A stretch of 48,982 nt of DNA from Paracamarosporium sp. OC-R06-R3 (GCA_019828545.1 JACVRA010000156.1:1-48982); one strand, 5' to 3'. Positions 21,828 through 33,015 are shown, numbered from the stretch's first letter. The notes: generated by a model from the sequence alone, not told the origin. Numbers and translations: made by a program.

Positions 21828-23586
21828 ATGGAACGAAAAAAGATGTCTCGGGTTCTACTAATGCTGTTATACGTCGGTACAGCTATCAATGCCCAAACAC
21901 ATCAAGGTGAGCAAGTTGATGCACAGTAGAGGAGCAACTAACCAAGGCAGTTACAGTCACCAGTACCATAGCGGCACAGCTACCACCCTCCTCGCTGTTG
22001 AATACAATACCGCCGACCACTACAGGCAGGGTGCCATTACAGCCCGATAAGTTCTCGCCATGCTGGGGGACTACTATCACCAATAGTTTAACTTGGAATA
22101 TTCTGACCACAACCTTCACGAACATTACCGTGGTTCCCCATGTTACTCCCTTCGCAAATGGGACCAACATCACAAGCTATGAAACGCTCTTACCGCAGGG
22201 ACCAGCACCTACGCATTTTCTTTCAACGACCATGGCCAATGGCTCCGTCTGGTACGCTGAGATATCGCTCTGTAATGAGAGAACATAAGCGCTGATGATA
22301 AAAGTGTTGCACCAACTCCGTGCGTAGAACAGCTGGCTCAGGGCTGCGGCTCACTTCGCGAGAGACAGCTTTTCGTAGGTCTTGACTCGACAGGCTCAGC
22401 CGGCTCGACCCCTTTTACGAATCCATCTACATACATAACTGCGACCTCCATCATCGACACGCCGTACACGGCTCCCCCAAGGATTGAACCAAGAGTTGAT
22501 CCCACTTCTACAGCATCAGAAAAGAAAGAGTCAAGTGATCGTCCCAAGTCACCTATGCCGCAGCCAGCACCAACCGTTCCGGAAGGCGAATCCGCTTCCG
22601 CGAAGCCGACTCCAGATAATTCTAATAGTCCTAGCGGCGACGATCGACCACAGCCGGACCCATCACAAACACAAGTCCAAAGCGTATCATCAGTCCGAGT
22701 ACTCCCACCAATCATAAGTAGCTTGCTTGGTGAGTTTGCGCCTTCGGTGAGATCTGGCCAAGCAACACCAACCGTCAATGAAGCGAATGCTTCCGATAAC
22801 CCGAGACCTGGAAGCGAAACCAGGAGTCAAGCTACTGCTATCGTAACGACTGCACCACCCGGCCCCGTCGACCTACCGAATGGATTCTCTGTTTTGCCCT
22901 CACAATCCGGGGTCGTTCTTCCAGATGGTCAAACACTCGAGCCGGGCTCAGCCACCACAGTCAGTGAAGTTCTGATATCACTGGCGCCTTCCGCAAGTTT
23001 CATCGCCATCGGCGGTAGCAAAACCATCTCTCTAGCTACAGTGGCCACCGAACTTCCAAGTGGCTTCTCGATCCTACCCTCAGGATCCGGTGTGGTTCTT
23101 CCAAACGGTCAAACACTGGAGCCAGGTTCAGCTACTACAGTTAATGAAGTTCCTGTGTCGCTAGCGCCCTCCGCAAGCTTCATCGCTATCGGCGGTAGCA
23201 AGACTATCTCTTTAGTCCCAGAAGTCACTGACAATATTGTGCTTCCAAACGGAGAAACATTAGAACCGGGGGTATTGACCACCATATTGGGAGTCCCGGT
23301 CTCGTTGAGCCCCGGCGAGACACGCGTCATCATCGATGGCAGTACCATTGTGCTTGCGTCTACGGTCACAGGTGATCTGGGAAGCTATATCTGGAGTGGT
23401 ATAAGTGCTGAGGCTACTTCTTCAATACCTTCATATGGGAAAGCGACATCTTCAATACCTTCGACTGAGGCACCTACGTCTCCACCACCGCTGCAGCCCA
23501 CTGGCGGCGCTTCCACGAACATACGCAGACATACATTATCTGTCGCTCTTGTAGTTGGATTTGTACATATTTGTCTTTGGACATAG
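21828..23586 (+). CDS. Secreted Ser/Thr/Pro-rich repeat protein, probably GPI-anchored wall protein
   Basis: Three exons (21828-21906, 21951-22251, 22305-23586) give 553 residues. The introns are 44 nt (GTGAGC...GGCAG) and 53 nt (GTACGC...AAAAG) and both phases fit. Residues about 7-24 are a signal peptide (VLLMLLYVGTAINA). An Asn/Thr-rich region with several N-glycosylation sequons follows (TNIT, NGTNIT, NGS), with a short Cys-containing segment (SVCVAPTPCVEQLAQGCG), a long Pro/Ser-rich linker and a tandem repeat. The repeat unit is about 60 residues (LPxGFSxLPS, then SGVVLPxGQTLEPGSATT, then SLAPSASFIAIGGSKTISL). There are two nearly identical copies, starting near 22873 and 23053, and a shorter diverged third from about 23233. 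The C-terminus ends in a hydrophobic tail (LSVALVVGFVHICLW) after small residues, as in GPI signals. An adhesive or structural role is inferred. Confidence 0.82.
22873..23350 (+). repeat. 180-bp in-frame tandem repeat, two full copies and one partial
   Basis: The copies begin near 22873 and 23053, exactly 180 bases apart, and are close to identical at DNA level (for example the GGTCAAACACT and GCCATCGGCGGTAGCAA blocks). The third copy, from about 23233, lacks roughly 38 bases and is more diverged. The unit encodes 60 residues of the surface protein, so copy-number change would keep the frame. Confidence 0.8.
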
Positions 23587-24427
23587 CAGATACTGTTGTT
23601 CCGCAATCATGTGGCAGCCTTGGAGAACTGTATATAGATTTCTCGTTCAAAACTAGTAGAACTTATAATGATGTAACTCTGTCTTCGCTCACAACTGGAC
23701 AGAAAATCAGAGCGCCACGCACCGTATAAACTCCCAGTAAACAGCTGCTCGTTTGGTTCTGCTGTGCTGCCCGAGACTTTACGTACGAGTCACTTAGCCC
23801 AGCATCATCTACAGAAACTGTATTGTCACACAATGTCGTGCCTAAAAGAGAAAACCTGTGAAGCCCATTGAACATCTAAATGACGGTTTAATGCAGCTGG
23901 CAATGGTCAACAAAAGCCCTGTTCTCCCAGACTTGAGTTTTGTAATTCGGAATCAACAGGTTAGTGTCCATGACAATAGTGCGGTCAATAACGTCTTCTT
24001 TCCGATTTCTAAAGACATTGATGCTGCTAGCCGTGGGATCGATCACCAGAACAGGAATTAAAGAGGTACCTCAATCACCTCTCATCTACCTACTGTTAAC
24101 AAACGCGGCTGGTCAATGGAAGAGTAACCAGTCCGAGTCCCTCGAAAGCGCTTGTCCGTCACGGATGATCGACTTGGGAAACCCGCGGTTTACCGCCCCA
24201 AAAAAACTATTTTCATGAACAAACTACCGGATGTCTGGATCAGATGTCACATTGAATGCTATCTGGTAGAGCAACATGTTATTCACGCCAAGGGGCGACG
24301 GCTCAATTTTAGTACTTAAACTCGAATGATTCTTGTCAAAAAGCCCTAGAGATACTGAATTGCCATCTTATCACCATCGAATGGCACACAAGGCACCTTT
24401 CCTTGTCAGGTTAAGTCCTCCTAGAGC
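23587..24427. other. Convergent intergenic gap
   Basis: About 0.84 kb between the surface protein and the MFS transporter 3' ends. Only short frames are present; no gene, repeat or RNA was recognised. Confidence 0.45.
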
Positions 24428-26476
24428 TCATGCTGCACCACCAACGGCCTTCTGAAGGTCCACACTATTAATCCTTTTCCAGCTGCCGAACAGGCCAATG
24501 AGCGTGGAGCTACCAAATGCGGCGACTGTAATCGCGAAGACGGCTTTCAACCCAACCATGTATGCATCGATGATAGCGGGTACTTGCGCGGCCGGGAATT
24601 CTTCACGGATTTGCGTCGCACCGATACCCAGCGCTATCAATGGATCGATGTCGGGAAGATTGATGGCGAGTGTTTTGATCAGCTGGTTGTTGAAGGCTGA
24701 CTGGGCCGCTGAGACGAAGAAAGCTCCTCCAATCGTCACAAAGACTGCTCACATTGTTGGAATGTGGATCATGTCATATGATGGCATGGAGATGACTTAC
24801 AATTTATGATGGCTGTAACCTGCGACATGTCCTCCGGTTTGGCATGGATTTGGCCGTTGGAAAGCGCAACCTGAAATGTCCAGCCAATGGTGAAACCGAC
24901 GAGTATCTGATAACCAATCCACTTGCCGGTCGAAGTTTCAGTGTCCATACTATACAAGAGGCCACAACCAGCCGTTGCTAATGTACCGCCGATGACCCAG
25001 AATAAGGGTACGATGCCAATTTTAATTAGTGCAATACCTTGCACGATGGCGGCAATCGTTAACGGTATGATCAGTGCGAGCATCTTAACACCAGAGCCGA
25101 TGGGACTGCTGTTGTGGACACTCTGAAAGTAGATGGGAAGGTAATAGAGTAGAGTCATATATGCGCCGCCATAGAAGAACATGAAGACGGAGCCCACCAA
25201 AACATATCGCTTCGTGAACTTTTGTTTGTTCGCGATGATTAGCTCGGTTTATCGCAAAGTTGAAGGAGACCTTGGGCTGCGACTTACCAATCGTGGGACG
25301 ATCATTGCACGTTCTTTTTGCCCGAATTCCCAAGCCACAAAGACGGCCAGAATGGCAACGAAGCCGACCAGTAATCCGATCACAATGCTACTATTCCAGG
25401 AATGCGTTTGGCCACCGTACTGTAGCGCTAGAATATATGAAATGATCAAGCTCATCATAAGTGCTGCACCGACTGAATCTAACTGCAAGAACTTCTCTTT
25501 TAATGAGGCTTGCACTGCCTTCGCTTTTGTTGGTGTCTGAAAGAGAAAGAAGACAATTACGGCTGCCAGCCCGCCGATAGGTAGATTAATGTAGAAGCAC
25601 TGAGATAAGGTCAGTGTACTGGGGACAAATTGCAGAAGTTGTGAATGACAAACCCAGCGCCATGACACTCCTGCTGTAAAAGCGCCGCCGACAAGCGGAC
25701 CCAGGACCGCAGCAACACCGTAAGTGGCTCCTGTGTAGCCTAGCAGTTGTGACCGTGTTTCAGGAGCCGCAACGAAGCCGATGATCGTAAAGACTCCGAC
25801 CGTGACGCCTGATCCGCCTAAGCCTGCAATCGCTCGGCCAACTATCAGAGCTGTTGGCCCTGGAGCTACTGCGCAGATGAGGCTTCCAACCTCGAAAATA
25901 AACAAGGCGATGAGGTACCAAACCTTGATGGGAAAATACTTGTAGAGTTTGCCCCATGTTGACTGAAACCCTGTTCTTATTAGCTATGGACTAAGAAGTC
26001 GGTTTTTTCCCTCGACGTCGACGAGATTTGCAGGTCTTTGGTAGGGGCTTGCTCTGCTATAGCAGTTAGCAGCCAATCCGCACATGATATGGGCACGACT
26101 GACCACCCCCAAAAGTCATGAAGTATGCTGCTCCATACCATGACACGTTCTTCAGATCATGGAAATCATCTGTAATTTTCGGGATAGCTGTGCCGAGAAT
26201 GGTCTAGCAGCGGCCCTGGTCAGCATTATGGATTTCTGAACGTGTGCGACTCACATTGTCGAGTGCCACCAGGAACATGCCAAGCATGAGTGACACAACA
26301 ATGGCCGCTAGCTGGGCACCATGTGTGTACTCATCAGCATTAGCTGTTTCTACCTCTATCTTTTCAAGCTCCGGCGAGGTTGTCTTTGGTTCTGAGGTTG
26401 CGTCCAGTGAGGTCAAAGATTCGGAGGGGCCTTGAGTGGCTGGCTGGGCCTCTGACTTGATCTGTTCACCTGTCAT
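24428..26476 (-). CDS. MFS drug/toxin efflux transporter (DHA2/DHA14 type, 14-helix)
   Basis: Proton-coupled plasma-membrane exporter of the family that includes fungal toxin pumps. Six exons on the minus strand: 26476-26255, 26203-26107, 25970-25654, 25599-25288, 25218-24801 and 24744-24428. The introns are 51, 136, 54, 69 and 56 nt, and the summed exons give exactly 560 codons plus stop. The acidic N-terminal tail (about 55 residues) precedes helix 1 ([16 protein letters not shown]), then [33 protein letters not shown], the [13 protein letters not shown] motif, [31 protein letters not shown], the [11 protein letters not shown] motif and a final [18 protein letters not shown] helix. Length and motifs are complete. 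It is divergently arranged with the Zn2Cys6 gene at 27166, which suggests that gene as its regulator. No biosynthetic gene lies beside it. Confidence 0.92.
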
Positions 26477-27165
26477 GCTTTAAGAAATGTGACAAACTCA
26501 AATTTACTATGAATTGACTGGAAAAATTGAAAAAGCGCAGCGCGTCACACAATTAAGTACTCCAATTCTGGTTTCCTGGCCTCGGATGAGGGAGTCCGAG
26601 AAGAGCTTAACGCTCGAATCTCCGAGCTTGTCAGCATGCCCAAGCTACTCACAGGTCAGAACAATCTCTTAGCATCTGCTTCGTCCGAGCTGACTGCAGA
26701 AGGCTATGAGGATTCTGAACCACTGAAAGTTGACTGATTTGACGGGCTGACCCCTGGCCCGAACGCATCATAGTGCTGGTTGAGACCTTGCTGGAATCAC
26801 ACAGAGCTGATCGGCCCTCATTCTTCTCGATTACTCGGTGCTTGGAATATTAAAGGAAACCCAAGTAGTCGTATAAGCAGAATTACCGTAGTATCAGGTA
26901 TCGAGTAGATCATTAGGTAGCTGGGGGTCAAACGCACGGTTCGTTCGGTCGAACATGGGCATTTGTCAGCGATTCCCTCGAATTCGGCCGAAAGTACGCT
27001 TCACCCCAGAGTCTCCTCACCACCTCATCTCGGTCCTAACGAACTCTTGAATCTTAAAAGGTCCGGAGATAGATTTAAAATCGAACTTCCGAGCTCCTTG
27101 CAGGCAGAATTCCGTACATTCGGACCAAGGCAGTCCTCTTATCGACGCTACCACAACTAGTGACA
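26477..27165. promoter_or_regulatory. Divergent promoter of MFS transporter and Zn2Cys6 regulator
   Basis: A 689-base gene-free spacer between two start codons. It contains two palindromic decamers of the form TTCGGYCGAA, at 26945-26954 (TTCGGTCGAA) and 26984-26993 (TTCGGCCGAA). Their starts are 39 bases apart and the second lies 172 bases before the regulator's ATG. CGG/CCG half-sites in inverted array are the usual targets of Zn2Cys6 dimers, so auto- and co-regulation is plausible. Binding itself is inference. Confidence 0.5.
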
Positions 27166-29450
27166 ATGATTCGCATCTCGGACAAAGACAGAATAAAGCG
27201 CAGGAAAGTTCGGAAAGGTACGCATAGTTGCTGGGAGTGCAGGCGGAGAAAAGTGAAATGCATCTTTGCATCACCGGAGGATGCCGTGTGTACTACTTGC
27301 TTTCGTCGAGGCGCGAAATGTGCCAGCCAGACAGATGTTGCTGGATGTGATACAGTAGAGCAAGGTATACAATATGCAGAGCATGCGACCGCGTTTGATG
27401 ATCAGACGGTCGGCGTGCAAGATGCTGCTATCGTCTGTGCAGCATTCACTGGCGTTCCAGAGCCCCTAGCAGCGTCAGCGACGCCTTTGCAGGACATTAC
27501 AGTGGTCAGCTGGTAGCCCCATATCTATGGCAACTCACTGATCATGGTATGAACTAGGACCCTGTTGCGAATCGCGCAAATGAGAAACTGGCGGCACACC
27601 TGTCAAAGCCTCCTATGACGCTTGAGTCAACAGCAACGCCAGCGTCCCGAGACGACTCCACTGCAGAGCAGACCGTCCACAGATCTGTTACCAGGAATCT
27701 CCTTTGCGCTCTCCCTTGTCAAGCAGACATCGAGATCCTACTGCAACATGTCAATAAGTTCTCCCTGCTATGCTACCAGTCCAACTACAAATCGCAAGAC
27801 GCAAAGACATATGGAATGCTCGAAGAACCAATCTCGATGGCTGCTCTGCTATATCCAGAGACTCATCCCGTTTTATTAGCGAGGCAAATGCTGCTATTTG
27901 CGGTAGCATTGCAATACCTTTCCAGGCATGATGAGATTCCCGGCCTTACGAAGCATCATCATGCCATCATGGGAGAGCTGGCAGAGTCGGCGATTAACAT
28001 GGTCAACACAAACGACGCATTGCTTGGCACATTGGAAGGCCTCGAAAATCTCATCTTGGAAGGCCTATATCACATAGATGGCGGCAACGTCCGCCGAGCT
28101 TGGATAACGATGCGCCGTGCTGTCATGGCAGCACAGTTGCTGGGCATGCATAGACCATGTAACCGTCGTTTCAAAGTCATCAGCGACCAGAGTAAACTTG
28201 ACCCAGATGTCATGTGGCCCTGCATCGTGTCCATGGAGCGTGCTTTGTCTCTGCTTCTGGGTCTGCCTACGAGCACGATGGGTCCGGGCTTCGAAGTCCA
28301 GGGTACAGCGAACACTGCTGGGAATGATAGCAGCCTGGCCCAGGTCCAGATGTACCTGACTGCCAAGGTTCTAGAGCGAAACCAAATCCAAGGTTCACCG
28401 CAAGCGCTTGATCTGACCCGCGAGGTAGACCAGGAACTCATCAAAATGACGAGGGATATGCCGACAACGTTCTGGCAACCGCCATCTTTCTCAGGCCTCA
28501 AGGCCGACTCGGTAGCTGCTTTCTTCGAGATCCGCCGGACCCTGGACCACATGTGTTACCACACGATAGTGAACCAGCTCCATCTGCCGTATATACTCTG
28601 CCCAAGTCACTCTCCGCAGAGCCTGTATTCCAGAATCGCCTGTGTGAATTCCAGCCGCGAGATTCTGACGCGGGAGATCGCGATCCGCACTTTCAACCCC
28701 GTCGCTACCTGTAGTCGGATGGGCGACTTTATGGCGCTGATCGCGGGCCTGACACTGATGCTGGTGCACCTCGTCAGCCACTGCCAGGAAGCACCCGGCA
28801 ATGTGCTCGTGCACCAGCGGTTGAGCGACCGTGCTATCGTGGAACGAGCGCTTGAATGCATGAAATCCATGTCTGAGCTGCACGCCGATGCACTTGCCGC
28901 GAAGTGCGTTGTGCTGCTCAGGGATATTTTAGCGGTGGAAGCGGATGCTGCACAAAGCTATGATTACCGTGTGCATGCGCTCGAACGGGTCGAAGTTGAC
29001 GGTGCAGACAACTCTAACGCGTTGATAATCAATGTGCCTTACGTTGGTATCGTAAGGATCGCGCGAGAAGGCGTGGTATCCATGGCTCCTCTGAGGACGG
29101 CGCAGGACAGAGACGTCCTCGGAGACGTCACTATTGGCGGTATCGGGTCTCTGCATGTCCGCAGTCCCAGGGCGGTAGACCAAACGAGCACCGACGGTAC
29201 GATCGGTGTTGTAGAACCGCAAGAAGAAAGCCTGCGGGCAATCGATACGCCATCGGTCATACGGCACTCGGCACCTATCTCTTCTCAAGGTACGCCAGAA
29301 GATCCCTTCGCACTGCAGGATCAAATGTTCCCCGACGCTTCCGCTAGCATAGACGATTGGGTATTACAAGGTTTCGATACTGCATTCTTTGATATTCTGA
29401 TGCATGGGGCTGGCGACCAGGAGCCGAACAACGCCGGTGGAGTCGGATGA
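27166..29450 (+). CDS. Zn2Cys6 fungal transcription factor
   Basis: Nuclear regulator of about 743 residues. Exon 1 runs from 27166 to about 27501 or 27504; the intron ends at 27557 (GAACTAG acceptor); exon 2 is 27558-29450. The binuclear cluster is at residues about 22-52 with spacing C-x2-C-x6-C-x9-C-x2-C-x6-C (CWECRRRKVKC, then CTTCFRRGAKC), preceded by a basic RIKRRKVRK stretch. Exon 2 contains the fungal TF middle homology region: SLLCYQSNYK, MLLFAVALQYL, LEGLENLILEGLYH, RRAWITMRRAVMAAQLLGMHR, then ERALSLLLGLPTSTM, the part of the region that binds or senses ligands in several family members. The C-terminal 150 residues are acidic and low in structure, as in activation domains. It is divergently transcribed from the MFS exporter. 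The ATG at 27166 was chosen because it is the first Met in frame before the cluster. Confidence 0.93.
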
Positions 29451-30116
29451 AGGTCCCGGCCTTGCTAGTAAACAAAGATATTGGCGTGCGACCTCGCACA
29501 CAAATCAAAATCAATCGCAGAATATCCTTGCTCTTAATAGTGGAGGAACAGCATCGGTACTGCCATTTGACTATTTGCGTTCGGAGAGTGACGAGTGCAG
29601 TGGGTCCGTAGTCAGTAGCCAACGTAGACGGTGGAAAGCGTGCAACCGCAGAACAGAGAGAAGTGAACGCCACAAAGAAAGCTGGTCAAGAAGGAAAGTG
29701 TAGACCCCTCTTCTGAGACGTACAAAACACGTACGAACAGTGTCCGAGTCAGTTCCCATTTCCACTAGAGATCGAGGTCACTCGAAAGCATTCACAAGCT
29801 TGAAAGCGCGATGCTGCCCCACGCACCAACAGGCCGCCAGCCGCTTCCAACGTGCACGCACACGCCAGCGCGATCAACCCAAATGCAATGAAATAGTTGG
29901 CATTACTAACCGATTGGGTATCTCCATGTACCACTACATATGTTCCGATAGCGGGGTAGGTAACGATGTCGATGTCACCAGTCTGCCTGCAGAGGACCAA
30001 TCAAGGGAGGCATGCAACCGCCGCCAACACGACTGGCAACACACCCCACCTCACTCCTTCTTCTCTCACCCTCAATCCACTACCGTCTATGCCGCCGTCT
30101 TCTTGTCGCATCGTGT
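29451..30116. other. Convergent intergenic gap
   Basis: About 0.67 kb between the regulator and the minus-strand Ala-rich gene. Frames on both strands are short and without family resemblance; nothing is supported. Confidence 0.45.
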
Positions 30117-30804
30117 TTACCATCCCCGGGCCTGGCCGTCAAGCCACAACTTCCACTTCCTGCCCCTGCGGGACAGGCCGCCACCCTCGTCGAAGATGAC
30201 ATAGGTCATGTAGCCGACGACCAGGAGGAGCAGCACGATCACAATCCAGTCGCGCACCATGATCTGCTCCTCCAACATCTTCAGTCGATCCTTGATCTTG
30301 CGGTTCTGGTCCCGGGTGTGCGCGATCATGTCAGTCATGATCTCGAGGTCGTAGCGGATGGTGTCCTTCGTTTCGGACAAGCGCGCTTTGATGTGGGCGA
30401 TGTTCTCACGGGTTTCTTCGACACGATCGAGGGGCCCTGTGTGAGGGTGGACAGCCGCTGTGAGAGCGGCACGAGCGGCGGCAGGACCGGCGGCGGCAGC
30501 AGAAGAGGCGGGAGCAGCTACAGCAGCATGGTCGGCGGCGGAAACTGCGGCGGGAACTGCGGCGGCCGCAGAAGAAGAGGGAACCGTCACGGCGGCTTCG
30601 ACTGCGGCAGGAGGGGAGGCTTCAGCAGCGGAGGGACCGGTGCCGGCGGCGGCGGACGATGAAGGATTGCCAACAACTCCGTTGGGGTCACTTGGACCTG
30701 CAAACCGGCGTGGTCAGCAGTATAGTGAAAAAGAGGGGATGGTTCTTACCTGGCAATGGAGACGGCTTGGACATCTTACTATCACGCGTCTCGTACCGCG
30801 GCAT
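30117..30804 (-). CDS. Ala-rich coiled-coil protein with C-terminal membrane anchor
   Basis: Unrecognised protein of about 211 residues in two exons: 30804-30750 and 30697-30117. The intron at 30698-30749 is 52 nt with GTAAGA donor and TTTGCAG acceptor; phase 1 fits. The start is ATG at 30804 (MPRYETRDSKM). Residues about 40-100 are an Ala/Ser/Pro-rich low-complexity stretch. Residues about 110-165 form a likely coiled coil (VEETRENIAHIKARLSETKD, then LEIMTDMIAHTRDQNRKIKDR, then LKMLEEQ). A single hydrophobic segment (IVIVLLLLVVGYMTYVIF) lies about 40 residues from the end and is followed by a basic tail. The layout is that of a type II or tail-anchored protein, perhaps a tether; no function is proposed. 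The opposite strand is also open because of the repetitive GCN codons, which makes antisense shadows there. Confidence 0.65.
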
Positions 30805-31388
30805 GGCACTGGCTTGCAAAGAAACGAACGTTGCAAAGATAGACAAGGGAAAAATGTTGTAAAGAGACAGATATTGATAAGAAATGGATATTGTAAAGAG
30901 ATGAATATCGGTGTTCCGTCTCAGAAGCTGAGGTGTAGGAGGAGGCGAGGTGTAGGAATAGTTGGGTTTGATGTTTCGGTGCAGTGTGACACAAAAGCGG
31001 GAAAACAAAGCCCACCCTCAAGGAAACGTGCCAACAAGCCCCTGTACGTGCCGCATGCTCCTCAGATTGCCAGGACCAATCAATTTGCTTGCTTTCGCTT
31101 CTAGTTTCACTCTCGCTCTCCCTTTCACTCTTTAGCTTGCTCCCGCTCTTCGCCGTCACCTGACAGTCAGCGCAAACAGGCCCGGCGACACGTGCTCCCC
31201 ACTAAACACGCTGTCTCGTCCCGATTATTGTACATTCTTCCTCTACTTATAATGACCTCCATTCGTCCTGGGACGCCCTCTCCTCAACTGCACCCACCCT
31301 TCACCGAGAAGCGTTTTCAACTCAACCTCCCTACCTCCATCTTTCTCCCAAGCTATCTCCTTCTCCCAGGCTATACCGCTCAGGCGTC
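30805..31388. other. Divergent intergenic region
   Basis: About 0.58 kb between the Ala-rich gene and the Ser/Tyr/Ala/Pro protein, holding both promoters. The plus-strand side is pyrimidine-rich (about 31090-31150, and again just before 31389), a common feature of fungal promoters and 5' leaders. Confidence 0.5.
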
Positions 31389-32588
31389 ATGGCTTCATCC
31401 TACGATCCTCGTTCAGCCGCACAGGTAAAGGCAATCAACATGCCAAAAGACATCATGGAACTCATCAACTACATCGGCCGCAACGCCACCATTTTCCGCG
31501 GACAAAACCATAATTTTGGCCAGAGCCGGCACATCACGCAGGTCCTAGAAGAGTTTGAACGATTTGCACGAATGTACCGCCTTGAATACCTGCCTGAGGA
31601 TCCAGCATTGCAGGCCCAGCTGCGCCCTCGTAATAGGGCGTTGCTGAACTGGTATATCGATCAGCTGGAGCGGGCCATGAAGGAAGTGCTAGAGACCGAC
31701 GATGCGGATGCCACCTGGTCTGTCGCCCCTTCGAATCATCCGTCTTCGTCTTCGTCTTCATACGCCCCCTCTTCTTCGTCGCATACATCGTCCTCGTACG
31801 CCCCCTCGTCGTCATACGCACCCTCTTCATCGTCGTATACGCCGTCTTCGTCATCGTATGCGTCATCGTCTTCCTCGTATGCACCGTCGTCCTCGCACGC
31901 CCCGTCGTCGTCAAACGCCCCCTCTTCTTCGTCGTATATGCCGTCTCCGTCCCCATATGCGCCGCCGTCATCCTCTTACGCGCTGCCGTCATCCTCTTAC
32001 GCTCCGCCTTCTTCATATGCCTCCTCTCTGTCCTCGGATGCGGAGATGCATCAAGATCCCACTCGAGAGCACTGGTCCTACACACCTCCACCGCCGTATG
32101 CTCCTCGTCAAGACAATCCATCGCTTAACACTAGCGTCGCAACTGCTGGTGCAAGTGCGACTACGAACGCTCAGGACAATACAAACAATGGATTCATACA
32201 ACGGGTCATGAATTTCCTCTACGGGATGTTCGTGCCCATGGAGTTTCAGGAGACCCTGACGGCACCTACGCAGGCTCCTACGACCACAACTACCCCGGCA
32301 ACCGTCTCTCATGCAGCCAATATCTCCACTGCAGAGCACATAAACCCGGGCATCCAACAGTCAGCACCCCGGTCCTCCCATCCTCAGTATGCCCACCGCC
32401 CTGCACAGCCTGGTCATCTGAATGTTCAAGGTCATTTACCTGGCTCTGGACAGGCTCTTCCTCACCCTATCATCCCGCGACACCACGGCTATCCTCGATG
32501 GCGTGGAAGGTTGGACCCCCGGCATATTCCCAATCTCAACAGGATAGAGGAGGGCGACTTCGACGACTACCAAGAGGCTCGACGTTAG
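31389..32588 (+). CDS. Ser/Tyr/Ala/Pro-repeat protein, unknown function
   Basis: Intronless 399-residue protein I do not recognise. Residues 1-105 look folded and helical (IMELINYIGRNATIFRG, then ITQVLEEFERFARMYRLEYL, then LLNWYIDQLERAMKEVLE). Residues about 115-217 are a low-complexity array of SSSSYAPS-like units with variants (SYTPS, SYASS, SHAPS, SYALPS). The remainder is Pro/Gln/Thr/His-rich and probably disordered, ending in an acidic EEGDFDDYQEARR. No signal peptide or membrane segment is present. Tyr-bearing Ser-rich arrays of this kind can drive phase separation or act as flexible linkers, but that is speculation. Tandem TCN codons make it prone to length change. The ATG at 31389 opens the frame just after a CT-rich leader. 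Confidence 0.7.
   Translation: MASSYDPRSAAQVKAINMPKDIMELINYIGRNATIFRGQNHNFGQSRHITQVLEEFERFARMYRLEYLPEDPALQAQLRPRNRALLNWYIDQLERAMKEVLETDDADATWSVAPSNHPSSSSSSYAPSSSSHTSSSYAPSSSYAPSSSSYTPSSSSYASSSSSYAPSSSHAPSSSNAPSSSSYMPSPSPYAPPSSSYALPSSSYAPPSSYASSLSSDAEMHQDPTREHWSYTPPPPYAPRQDNPSLNTSVATAGASATTNAQDNTNNGFIQRVMNFLYGMFVPMEFQETLTAPTQAPTTTTTPATVSHAANISTAEHINPGIQQSAPRSSHPQYAHRPAQPGHLNVQGHLPGSGQALPHPIIPRHHGYPRWRGRLDPRHIPNLNRIEEGDFDDYQEARR
31735..32040 (+). repeat. Degenerate coding microsatellite/minisatellite (Ser-Tyr-Ala-Pro units)
   Basis: Runs of TCN Ser codons spaced by TAC/TAT-GCN-CCN units repeat with periods of 18-30 bases across about 300 bases. All spacing is a multiple of three, so the reading frame is kept. 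Confidence 0.75.
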
Positions 32589-32700
32589 AGAGTCAAGTTC
32601 AACGTGTCAGATTACAAGCTGGCGCTTTGAGATGCCAGGTATTGAGCGAAGCTACGCGCTAGCTGCGGTATATCTGCAGTCATCATGACATGGGTTTCTT

Positions 32701-32838
32701 GCATTTTCCGGAACATGGGCATCATTTCCTTTCTGCATCCTCCTGAACACGGGCGGCACATCACTTTTGCATTTTCTCGGAACACAGGAGGCAAATTCTT
32801 CTTGCATCTTCTCAGGACACGGGCGGCATGTCTTTCCT
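32701..32838. repeat. 34-35-bp tandem repeat, four copies
   Basis: Units begin with GCAT at 32701, 32735, 32769 and 32804 and share the pattern GCATyyTCyyGrACAyrGG followed by a pyrimidine-rich tail. The copies differ at several positions. The period is not a multiple of three, which argues against a coding repeat. Confidence 0.75.
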
Positions 32839-33015
32839 GTATGTTATTTCATTGGAACATACAGGGGGCCGACATCATCATAGATTCCTATAGGGAATGG
32901 CACAGCATCGTGGGGGTATCCACATTCAAGGCGTGCACGGAACAACGGGTGAGATCTGGATTTGGATATGGATAGAAGATGTATGTTATATTCTTGCCTA
33001 CAAATAGATGACCTA

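Noticed and set aside
28070..28883. Long minus-strand frames inside the Zn2Cys6 gene
   Set aside because: Antisense shadows of a well-supported coding exon.
24428..29450. Secondary-metabolite gene cluster around the MFS exporter and regulator
   Set aside because: No PKS, NRPS, terpene cyclase, P450 or other tailoring enzyme is visible in the neighbouring sequence.
30012..31104. Two long plus-strand frames rich in Ala, Gly and Arg
   Set aside because: They are antisense to the spliced Ala-rich minus-strand gene and stay open only because of repeated GCN codons.
31534..32211. Long Arg/Thr/Met-rich minus-strand frame and Arg/Pro/His-rich plus-strand frame
   Set aside because: Shadows of the Ser/Tyr/Ala/Pro codon repeats of the real frame.
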